From positions 1 to 10,861 of the forward strand of contig SFHI01000051.1 of the NCBI GenBank assembly GCA_004555705.1: 10,861 nt of DNA, in the 5' to 3' direction. Below the pieces are notes generated by a model. It saw only the letters and a list, made by a program, of their open reading frames with translations, did not search any database and was not told the DNA's origin. A program made the position numbers and the translations under genes. Positions 5,591-10,861 of the stretch are shown piece by piece. Source of the stretch: Clostridiales bacterium. GTDB lineage: Bacteria; Bacillota; Clostridia; Oscillospirales; Oscillospiraceae. Each line of letters starts with the position of its first letter. Within the stretch, counting starts at the first letter, position 1.

Positions 5591-6790
5591 TTATGCTTCG
5601 TCGTAGGTGGCAGAGAGGTCGGCGTAGTAGGCCAGCATTTCCTCTTCGGTGTCGAAGTTGGCAACGTACATCTGGTTGGCCATGGCACCGGACAGGGCGT
5701 CGGGAATCCGGCCCCACATGACCATCTGGGGCTTATACTTCATCATGATCTCGTAGTCGTCCAGCTTGTAGTGCTTGCCGTCCCGGCGGCCGTAGAAGGC
5801 GCAGTAGTGGTGATTGCCGATGGGCTTGGTGCTCCGGTCAAAGGCCACCATGTCCGCCCAAATCTTGTAGACGTCGGTCTCCTGGGAATAGTTGTACATA
5901 TCGGGGGTGAAACCGCCGGCGGGGCGCATATTGACCTCCAGACCCAGGATATCGCCCTTCTTGCCCAGGCCCTCCTGATCCTCGTTGAGGACGAAGAACT
6001 CCAGGTGGATGAACCGGCTCTTGACCCCGAAGGCCTCTACCGTGCGCAGGCCCGCGTCCCGGATGGCCTCGGGCAGCTCCTTCACCAGGTAGTACACGGA
6101 ATCCCCGCCGCCGTTGACGATGTCCATCAGGGAGTAGGGGGTCACGTTGCCGGACTCGAAGAGGGGCTTGCCCTGGGAGTCCACAATGGCGTCGAAGGTC
6201 TGGACATAGCCGTTGACGAATTCCTCCATGATGTACAGGTTGTCGCCCTTGGTATCGATGAAGAACCGGAGCTCCTCGTCGTTATGGAGCTTGTAGGTGT
6301 TGTTGGCGCCGACGCCGTTGTCGGGCTTGACCACCACGGGGTAGCCAACCAGATGCGCGAACTCCGCAGCGTCCTCATAGCCCTCCACCAGGTGGTACCG
6401 GGCGGTGGGCAGGCCGGCCTTGGCATAGAACTCCTTCATGGCGGACTTGTACTTAATCTTGTACATATCGGCGCTCTTGGGGCCGGTGGTGATGTTGAAC
6501 TCGGTGCGCAGCCAGGCGTCCCGCATGAGCCAGTATTCGTTGTTGCTCTCCAGCCAGTCGATCTTGCCGTACTTGAAGGTGAAGAAGGCCACAGCCTTGA
6601 ATACCTCGTCGTTATTCTCCAGGGAGGATACCTTGTAATACTCGTCCAGGGAGTCCCGCAGCTCCTGCAGCAGCTCGTTGTAGGGGCAGTCGCCGATGCC
6701 CAGCACCCGCATGCCGTTGTTTCGAAGCTCGCGGCAGAATTTCCAATAAGTCATGGGAAAGTTGGGGGAAATGAATACAAAGTTTTTCAT
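5591..6790 (-). CDS. ATP-grasp domain ligase (third gene of operon)
   Basis: The 399-residue protein belongs to the ATP-grasp superfamily, which joins a carboxylate, activated as an acyl phosphate, to an amine or other nucleophile. Residues 1-100 form a Rossmann-like pre-ATP-grasp domain starting FVFISPNFP. The nucleotide-binding part has MYKIKYKSAMKEFYAKAGLPTARY (109-132; key Lys115 and Lys118), YPVVVKPDNGVGANN (150-164; Lys155), YIMEEFV (186-192; Glu189/190), FIHLEFF (260-266) and the metal-binding LEVNMRPAGG (284-293; Glu285, Asn287, Arg289). These resemble amino-acid or dipeptide ligases and carbamoyl-phosphate synthase-type folds more than D-Ala-D-Ala ligase. The start at 6790 is set by AAAGGAG eight bases upstream; a longer frame would run into the preceding gene. 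It follows that gene by 22 bases and is the last of three. The substrate is unknown. Confidence 0.85.
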   Translation of the reverse strand: MKNFVFISPNFPMTYWKFCRELRNNGMRVLGIGDCPYNELLQELRDSLDEYYKVSSLENNDEVFKAVAFFTFKYGKIDWLESNNEYWLMRDAWLRTEFNITTGPKSADMYKIKYKSAMKEFYAKAGLPTARYHLVEGYEDAAEFAHLVGYPVVVKPDNGVGANNTYKLHNDEELRFFIDTKGDNLYIMEEFVNGYVQTFDAIVDSQGKPLFESGNVTPYSLMDIVNGGGDSVYYLVKELPEAIRDAGLRTVEAFGVKSRFIHLEFFVLNEDQEGLGKKGDILGLEVNMRPAGGFTPDMYNYSQETDVYKIWADMVAFDRSTKPIGNHHYCAFYGRRDGKHYKLDDYEIMMKYKPQMVMWGRIPDALSGAMANQMYVANFDTEEEMLAYYADLSATYDEA

Positions 6791-6812
6791 AATCTCTCTC
6801 CTTTGTTTGGGA

Positions 6813-7553
6813 TCAGCCAAGCAGCCAGGGAAGGTAGGTGCGCACCATTTTAAACCACCAGGGCCAATCATGATTGACATCGTAGCCCCAGTATTCAAAC
6901 CGGGTGGGAATGCCCTTGCTCCGGCAGACCGTATCCAGCCAGCGGGTGCTCTCCAGCAGAGGCTCCTCCCAGGCACCCTGACCGCAGACGATCAGGCTCT
7001 TCTGGCTGCGGTACAGGTCCATGTACCAGTGATCCTGGGGCATGTTTTGCAGGTACAGGCAGGGACAGTTGTTGTAGACCAGGTCGTCGCAGTAGCTGCC
7101 GAAGAACAGCTTGTTGTCATACAGGCCGGAGATAGCAAAGCAGCTGTCAAACAGATCCGGACGGCGGTAATAGAGGTTCGCCGCGTGCATAGCGCCCATG
7201 GAGCAGCCGAAGGTCATGATGGGGTCGCCATTACAGGCGATATAGTGGATGGCGGGCACCAGCTCGTTTACAATATAATTGTACCAGCGCTCGTGGTTCT
7301 CAATGCGCCAGCGGTTGTCCGCGCCCTGGGCCGCCCAGGCCTCGTTGTCGATGCAGTCCACGCTGAATACACGGCACTGTCCGGATTCGATCCAGTCCGC
7401 CCAGGCGTCCAGCATCTTGAAATTTTCAAAATCGAAGAACCGGCCTCCCTGGCAGGGGATAAACAGAACGCTTTTGCCGCCGTGGCCGTAGACCTTGAAT
7501 TCCATATCCCGGTTTAAGCAGCTGCTCCAATGTTTCTCGTAGCGAATTTCCAT
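6813..7553 (-). CDS. Alpha/beta hydrolase, putative esterase (second gene of operon)
   Basis: The 246-residue protein has the serine-hydrolase nucleophile elbow FGCSMGAMHAANLYY (115-129), with Ser118 in the G-x-S-x-G position. His228 in YDVNHDWPWW is the likely catalytic histidine. The acid is less sure; Glu196/197 or Asp207 are candidates. It looks like the esterase D/enterochelin esterase group (PF00756 type): VLFIPCQGGRFFDFEN near the N-terminus fits the first strand and oxyanion region. There is no signal peptide, so it should act in the cytoplasm. An unusual number of Trp and Cys residues is visible. AAGGAG eight bases before the ATG at 7553 fixes the start. The gene lies 19 bases after the first hydrolase and 22 before the ATP-grasp ligase, so all three are surely cotranscribed. 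The substrate is not known. Confidence 0.82.
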   Translation of the reverse strand: MEIRYEKHWSSCLNRDMEFKVYGHGGKSVLFIPCQGGRFFDFENFKMLDAWADWIESGQCRVFSVDCIDNEAWAAQGADNRWRIENHERWYNYIVNELVPAIHYIACNGDPIMTFGCSMGAMHAANLYYRRPDLFDSCFAISGLYDNKLFFGSYCDDLVYNNCPCLYLQNMPQDHWYMDLYRSQKSLIVCGQGAWEEPLLESTRWLDTVCRSKGIPTRFEYWGYDVNHDWPWWFKMVRTYLPWLLG

Positions 7554-7572
7554 TTACCTCTCTCCTTGTTTT

Positions 7573-8331
7573 CTATTTCAGTCCCAGGCACTCCATAAAG
7601 ATGGGGACCTGTTTTTCCCAGGAAGCCTCGGAATGATCCCCATCCGGGACGATCCGCATGGCCAGGTTCACCCGCTTGGTCATGAGCAGGTGAGCGGTGG
7701 AGATCATGGATTCCTCGTTGGCGGCATGGTTGAAGATTTCCAGCGCGCCGTAGTCCATATACACGGTGGTATCCCGGCGGATGTGGGAACGCGCCACCAT
7801 TTCCAGCACCCGGCCGGGGCTGATCCACAGGCTGGGGCTCAGGCAGGCCGCCCGCTGGAAGATATGGTTGTAGGTACACACGGCATACAGGGCCATCAGG
7901 CCGCCCATGGAGGAACCGGCGATGATGGTGTTCTTCCGGTCGGGAAGGGTGCGGTAGTTGGCGTCAATATAGGGCTTCAGGGTGTTGACCAGCCAGTTCA
8001 TATAGACGCTGCCCTTGCCCTTGATTCTTCCCATTTCGGAATTTTCAAAATTGAAGGGTGAGTACTCCACCAAACGCCGGTTCCCTTCGTGGTTGCATTC
8101 CACCGCGACGATGATCAGCTGTTTTTTGCTTTTTTCCATGTAGGCGTTCATGCCCCAGGATTTTCCGTAGGTGGCGTCCTCGTCAAAGAACACGTTATGA
8201 CCGTCAAACATATACATCACCGGGTAGCGTCTGGCAGGCTCCCGGTCGTAGGAAGCGGGAAGATAGATGTATGCCCGGCGGGGCTTGTCGCCGGACAGCT
8301 TCGGAATGACCACATTCCATTTCTTTACCAT
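7573..8331 (-). CDS. Esterase family protein, esterase D/Fes type (first gene of operon)
   Basis: The 252-residue protein is a typical PF00756-type esterase. RAYIYLPASYDREPARRYPVMYMFDGHNVF (19-48) is the classical opening: strand, oxyanion region, then MFDGHN. IIAGSSMGGLMALYA (136-150) is the nucleophile elbow with Ser141. His233 in PDGDHSEASW is the likely catalytic histidine, and Asp193 or Glu198 may be the acid. Relatives cleave ester bonds in carbohydrate esters, S-formylglutathione or cyclic siderophores; there is no signal sequence, so a cytoplasmic substrate is expected. The start is the ATG at 8331, behind GGAGGAG. The longer frame to 8433 would place 34 residues across the promoter and is rejected. 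It is first in the operon, right behind a strong promoter, and distantly resembles the second hydrolase in fold and size. Confidence 0.87.
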   Translation of the reverse strand: MVKKWNVVIPKLSGDKPRRAYIYLPASYDREPARRYPVMYMFDGHNVFFDEDATYGKSWGMNAYMEKSKKQLIIVAVECNHEGNRRLVEYSPFNFENSEMGRIKGKGSVYMNWLVNTLKPYIDANYRTLPDRKNTIIAGSSMGGLMALYAVCTYNHIFQRAACLSPSLWISPGRVLEMVARSHIRRDTTVYMDYGALEIFNHAANEESMISTAHLLMTKRVNLAMRIVPDGDHSEASWEKQVPIFMECLGLK

Positions 8332-8368
8332 CGATTGGTCTCCTCCAGTGATTGGAAAGTTAGATAAT

Positions 8369-8397
8369 AGTATAATTAGGAATTTATGGATTGTCAA
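8369..8397 (-). promoter_or_regulatory. Sigma-A promoter of the esterase/ATP-grasp operon
   Basis: On the minus strand TTGACA (8397-8392) and TATACT (8374-8369) are separated by 17 bases, a near-consensus promoter. The leader is about 30 bases to the ATG at 8331. Strength this close to consensus suggests good basal expression. Confidence 0.85.
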
Positions 8398-8417
8398 CAC
8401 AGGAAAGAATTTCTGTG
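8398..8417. promoter_or_regulatory. Inverted repeat abutting the -35 box of the operon
   Basis: CACAG (8398-8402) pairs with CTGTG (8413-8417), and AAA (8404-8406) with TTT (8410-8412), with one bulged base and a GAA loop. It directly abuts the -35 box on the upstream side, where an activator could bind. It is not followed by a T-run, so it is a poor terminator for the PHP gene. The role is a guess. Confidence 0.25.
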
Positions 8418-8448
8418 AAAAACATTCGACCACGAGGGGCGGACAGCT

Positions 8449-9234
8449 TCAAATTTTGTGGAAAATGGGCTGTCGGTTTTCGAAGGTGCAGACATACCCG
8501 AAAATCTCCGACAGAATTTCACAGGCCCGGGCGGTGTACTGCCCCACCCGGGCGCTGTTGTGGGCATCGGAGCCAACGGTGACGATCTGCCCGCCCAGCT
8601 CCCGGAACCGGAGGAAGAATTCCCGCTCCGGCAGGAAGCCTACCTTCCTGTCCACGCCGCTGGTGTTCATTTCCAGCCCCTTACCCTTTTTCACCAAGGT
8701 TTCCAGGATGGCGTCCACAATCTCGGCGTGTTCCTGGTAGGCAAGAGGTCTTGGACAGGGGCTGGCAGGGGATTTGCTGAGGAAATTCAGGTGGGCCAGC
8801 ACGTCAAAGTCGTCGTGGACAGTGACACAGCGGAGGGTATCCTCCAGGTAACGGCGCTCTGCCTGGTGGATGGTTTTCCCCTCCCAAAAGGGTGCAAAGT
8901 ATACGTCCTGGCCGTCTATGAAGTGGACGGAGCCCAGAACAAAGTCAAAATCGCGCAGCCCCACATCCTCCCGGAACTGCTCCCGGTTATCGGGGGTCAT
9001 ACCGAACTCCATGCCCCGGCGAATTTTCAGGCCCGGAATATCCAGGGAGTCGTACTCCCGGCTGTAGTCCTGAAGGTCAAAAACCATGGTTTGCACCGCC
9101 ACGCCGGACTCATAGTCCCGGTGGTCGGTGAAACAGAGTTCCTTCACGCCGGAGTCTCTCGCCGCCAGGGCCAGGGCTAACCCGGTGTCGTGGGCATCAA
9201 AGGACACCCGGGAGTGAATATGAAAATCAAACAT
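8449..9234 (-). CDS. PHP-domain phosphoesterase, histidinol-phosphatase (HisJ/HisK family)-like
   Basis: The 261-residue protein belongs to the PHP family of metal-dependent phosphoesterases and has the length of HisJ/HisK histidinol phosphatases, which make histidinol from histidinol phosphate in histidine synthesis. The metal ligands are all visible: FDFHIHS (His5, His7), FTDHRDYE (Asp37, His38), RGMEFG (Glu76), LGSVHFIDG (His104), VLAHLNFL (His148) and VGSDAHNSARVG (Asp223, His225). The GSVHFIDG and GSDAH segments are characteristic of the HisJ group. The start is the ATG at 9234, behind GAGGAGG; an in-frame TTG at 9249 lies before that site. The ATG overlaps the mutY stop as ATGTTTGA (8 bases), so translation is probably coupled. 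No other his gene is in the window, so another phosphate-ester substrate remains possible. No clear terminator follows. Confidence 0.87.
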   Translation of the reverse strand: MFDFHIHSRVSFDAHDTGLALALAARDSGVKELCFTDHRDYESGVAVQTMVFDLQDYSREYDSLDIPGLKIRRGMEFGMTPDNREQFREDVGLRDFDFVLGSVHFIDGQDVYFAPFWEGKTIHQAERRYLEDTLRCVTVHDDFDVLAHLNFLSKSPASPCPRPLAYQEHAEIVDAILETLVKKGKGLEMNTSGVDRKVGFLPEREFFLRFRELGGQIVTVGSDAHNSARVGQYTARACEILSEIFGYVCTFENRQPIFHKI

Positions 9235-10276
9235 ATGGTACCTCCTCAAAAAACTGGCGGAACGCCGTGGGAAGGGCAGTCTGGGCGCGGATTTGCTCCG
9301 CAGTCAGCCAGGTAAAGCCTCCGCCGGGTTCGGCTACCTCAATATAAATTCCTTTCATATCCCACTGAATATGGGTGAAGATATGCTTTCTGGTAAGCTC
9401 CATCCGGAGCTCCCGGGGCTGCAGGCCCATTTTGGAAAGCACTTGCAGGGCTTCGGCTGTGGAAAGGGAGCCGGAGACATTGGGGAACTGCCATAGCCCT
9501 GCCAGCAGGCCCCGGGGTGGGCGTTTTTCCAGGGCGTAGGAGCCGCTGCAGCTGAGGATAAATACGGTTCTGTCCTCATGGCGCTTCTCCCGCTTGGGGG
9601 AGCGGACGGGGAGGGAGGGGGCTGTTTTGTTTCTATAGCCCAGGCAAAGCGTACGGGCGGGGCAGGCGGCGCATTCCGGGGGACGATTGGGGCCGCAGAG
9701 GGTGGCGCCCAGCTCCATTAGCGCCTGGGTAAAGTCCCCGGCCCGGGCGGGGTAGACCGAGGCGAGGGTGTCACGGACCTCTTGTTTCACTTCCGGGGTG
9801 TCCACGCTCCGGTGGTCATCCGCCAGCCGGGCAATCAGCCGCAGCACATTGCCGTCCACTGCCGGGGTGGGCAGGTCGAAGGCGATGGAGCAGATGGCTC
9901 CGGCAGTGTAATCCCCGATTCCTGGGAGATTCCGGATTGCCCGGTAGTCCCGGGGAAAGGCTCCACCGTATTGCTCCATGAGAAGCCGGGCCGCTTTTTT
10001 CAGGTTCCGAACCCGGGAGTAATAGCCCAGGCCCTCCCAGAGCTTGTGGAGCCGGTCGTCATCACAGACCGCCAGGTCCGCTACGCTGGGGAGGGCGTCC
10101 AGGAACCGGCTGTAGTAGCCCTTCACGGCCTCCACCCGGGTCTGCTGGAGCATGATCTCCGACAGCCAGACGTGGTAGGGCTCCCGGTCGGTGCGCCAGG
10201 GGAGCTCCCTGCGGTTTCCCTCATACCAGGGAAGAAGCGCTCCGGGAAGGGCGGCAAAAAGTGCTGTATGATCCAT
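9227..10276 (-). CDS. mutY: A/G-specific adenine DNA glycosylase MutY
   Basis: The 349-residue enzyme removes adenine mispaired with 8-oxoguanine and so prevents G:C to T:A mutations. SEIMLQQTRVEAV (39-51) carries the catalytic Glu40. The helix-hairpin-helix is NLPGIGDYTAGAI (116-128), and the catalytic Asp is Asp141 in AVDGNVLRLIARL. Four cysteines for the 4Fe-4S cluster are present at 194, 202, 205 and 211. Their spacing is 7-2-5, against 6-2-5 in E. coli MutY, a one-residue longer first loop. A C-terminal NUDIX-like domain that reads 8-oxoguanine covers about 231-349, with RPPRGLLAGLWQFPNV. AAGGAG eight bases before the ATG at 10276 supports the start. It is the first gene of a two-gene unit, overlapping the PHP gene, and is divergent from the tRNA gene. 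Confidence 0.96.
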   Translation of the reverse strand: MDHTALFAALPGALLPWYEGNRRELPWRTDREPYHVWLSEIMLQQTRVEAVKGYYSRFLDALPSVADLAVCDDDRLHKLWEGLGYYSRVRNLKKAARLLMEQYGGAFPRDYRAIRNLPGIGDYTAGAICSIAFDLPTPAVDGNVLRLIARLADDHRSVDTPEVKQEVRDTLASVYPARAGDFTQALMELGATLCGPNRPPECAACPARTLCLGYRNKTAPSLPVRSPKREKRHEDRTVFILSCSGSYALEKRPPRGLLAGLWQFPNVSGSLSTAEALQVLSKMGLQPRELRMELTRKHIFTHIQWDMKGIYIEVAEPGGGFTWLTAEQIRAQTALPTAFRQFFEEVPYV

Positions 10277-10319
10277 AGTTTTTCTCCTTCCCGGCGGGGT
10301 GCCCTAAGTGTCCGGCGTT

Positions 10320-10348
10320 ATTCTACTACATGGCCTATTTTCCGTCAA
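10320..10348 (-). promoter_or_regulatory. Sigma-A promoter of mutY
   Basis: On the minus strand TTGACG (10348-10343) and TAGAAT (10325-10320) are 17 bases apart, one change from consensus in each box. The leader is about 37 bases. The divergent tRNA promoter begins about 54 bases away. Confidence 0.78.
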
Positions 10349-10401
10349 GCCCAGCCGGGAGGCGGTGTGTGAAAAATATTCAATCTTTTTTGAAAAAGTG
10401 C

Positions 10402-10430
10402 TTGCATTTTTTCAGACGGTGTGGTATTAT
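10402..10430 (+). promoter_or_regulatory. Promoter of the tRNA-Arg gene
   Basis: TTGCAT (10402-10407) and TATTAT (10425-10430) are 17 bases apart. Transcription would start near 10437, about 20 bases before the mature 5' end of the tRNA, leaving a short leader for RNase P to remove. An A/T-rich tract (10370-10400) just upstream could act as an UP element. Confidence 0.75.
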
Positions 10431-10457
10431 ACTTTGGCACTGCGGAAGCAGATGTAT

Positions 10458-10534
10458 GCGGCGGTAGCTCAGTTGGATAGAGTGACTGACTACGAATCAG
10501 TAGGTCGGGGGTTCGAGTCCCTTTCGCCGTACCA
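10458..10534 (+). tRNA. tRNA-Arg (anticodon ACG), CCA encoded
   Basis: The complete cloverleaf can be folded by eye. The acceptor stem is GCGGCGG (10458-10464) with TCGCCGT (10524-10530), G.U at both ends; then TA, and a D stem GCTC/GAGT. The anticodon stem ACTGA/TCAGT encloses loop CTACGAA, giving anticodon ACG (10492-10494). A five-base variable loop follows, then a T stem GGGGG/CCCTT around TTCGAGT, discriminator A and CCA. ACG is read as inosine-CG and serves CGU, CGC and CGA codons. Four G.U pairs in the acceptor and T stems are more than usual, but no position is missing. Confidence 0.95.
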
Positions 10535-10573
10535 AAAAACGGGTTATCCCTTTTGGGATAGCCCGTTTTTTGG
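10532..10573 (+). terminator. Rho-independent terminator of the tRNA gene, overlapping its CCA end
   Basis: Bases 10532-10550 pair with 10555-10573 in a 19-bp stem (one G.T pair) closed by a TTTT loop. The core is GGGTTATCCC/GGGATAGCCC, flanked by an A-run and a T-run of six each. The A/T symmetry means it could also stop transcription from the right. The left arm includes the tRNA CCA, so the hairpin must be removed before the 3' end can mature. Confidence 0.9.
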
Positions 10574-10746
10574 TATGGAGAAAAGAACTCAAATGGGCGT
10601 TTTTGCCTGTGGGAGAGGCGTTTTTAATTCCGGGCGTATCCCGGAGGGATGTGGATGGAATCGAAACGGGTTGGCAAAGCAGAACTTTTTCGCAAAATGC
10701 TTTTTGGAGTTTTAAAAAATCGTTGACATGTTTATGGGGTGATAGG
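10574..10746. other. Intergenic region before the GNAT gene
   Basis: No gene is supported. GGCGTTTTT occurs twice (10598-10606 and 10618-10626), and TCCGGG/CCCGGA forms a 6-bp hairpin around 10631-10647 without a T-run. No second copy of the tRNA 3' end is seen, so there is no sign of a tRNA-targeted integration in this window. A TTGACA at 10723-10728 lacks a -10 box at proper distance. Confidence 0.4.
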
Positions 10747-10861
10747 ATGATTCGGTTAAGGCCGTATAAAGAGTCGGACGCGGAGAGAATTCTGTCGTGG
10801 TGCAAGGATGAAAGGACGTTTTATCAATGGACAGCGGGGATTCTCGGCGCGTATCCAATCT
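10747..10861 (+). CDS. GNAT-family N-acetyltransferase, N-terminal part (cut by window end)
   Basis: Thirty-eight codons are present: MIRLRPYKESDAERILSW then CKDERTFYQWTAGILGAYPI. The opening 'IRLRPYKESDAERI' is the typical first strand and helix of GNAT acetyltransferases, RimJ/RimL-like, which use acetyl-CoA to acetylate an amine. The acetyl-CoA-binding motif lies beyond the window, so the call rests on the N-terminus only. GGGGTGAT ends three bases before the ATG, close but usable. The substrate cannot be predicted. Confidence 0.65.
   Translation, partial: MIRLRPYKESDAERILSWCKDERTFYQWTAGILGAYPI

Noticed and set aside
5771..6853. A 360-codon plus-strand frame opposite the ATP-grasp gene
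   Set aside because: The product is a Val/Leu/Gly/His-rich string without a family match or ribosome binding site, while the minus strand encodes a clear ATP-grasp protein.
6791..6976. Longer N-terminus for the ATP-grasp protein
   Set aside because: It would overlap the preceding hydrolase gene by over 150 bases, and the ribosome binding site and conserved FVFISPNFP start point to 6790.
10308..10715. Plus-strand frame containing VAQLDRVTDYESVGRGFESLS
   Set aside because: This peptide is the translation of the tRNA-Arg gene, a common annotation artefact.
10723..10728. TTGACA as a -35 box for the GNAT gene
   Set aside because: No -10-like sequence lies 16-18 bases downstream; that position falls on the start codon.
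10497..10805. Minus-strand frame ending RKGLEPPTY
   Set aside because: This is the well-known false peptide from the complement of a tRNA gene, extended across the terminator.
10458..10861. Genomic island inserted at the tRNA-Arg gene
   Set aside because: No duplicated tRNA 3' end, integrase or foreign-looking gene is seen in the 330 bases that follow.

Overview
The window looks like chromosomal DNA from a fairly GC-rich Gram-positive of the class Clostridia, most likely the Oscillospiraceae. The support is purine-rich AGGAGG-type ribosome binding sites in front of nearly every gene, sigma-A promoters with 17-base spacers, rho-independent terminators, a PrsA-like foldase, and GGGCGG palindromic intergenic repeats of a kind I associate with that family. 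The genus cannot be read from the sequence. I see no phage, plasmid, CRISPR or transposase genes.

Layout. Bases 1-210 are intergenic and repeat-like. On the minus strand follow a MATE efflux transporter (270-1667), with its own promoter, possible operator and terminator, and a ZIP-family metal transporter (1782-2585). A 172-bp inverted-repeat element (2745-2916) separates these from two plus-strand genes: a chloramphenicol acetyltransferase-like enzyme (2974-3660) and a membrane-anchored parvulin-type prolyl isomerase with an N-terminal zinc ribbon (3756-5324). A terminator and a second, 178-bp copy of the element (5384-5561) fill the gap between the convergent units.

On the minus strand, 8331-5591 is a tight three-gene operon behind a near-consensus promoter: esterase, second alpha/beta hydrolase, ATP-grasp ligase. 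Spacers are 19 and 22 bases. A ligase with two hydrolases suggests a small pathway that makes or modifies an amide- or ester-containing small molecule; this is the least understood part of the window. Upstream on the same strand, mutY (10276-9227) overlaps a PHP-family histidinol-phosphatase-like gene (9234-8449) by 8 bases.

Divergent from mutY is a tRNA-Arg(ACG) gene (10458-10534) with its own promoter and a 19-bp terminator hairpin that includes the encoded CCA. The window ends in the first 38 codons of a GNAT acetyltransferase (10747 onward).

Most genes are ordinary housekeeping or accessory functions. The most unusual items are the paired inverted-repeat elements with compensating base changes in their palindromes, the ligase/two-hydrolase operon, and the zinc ribbon-membrane-parvulin architecture.
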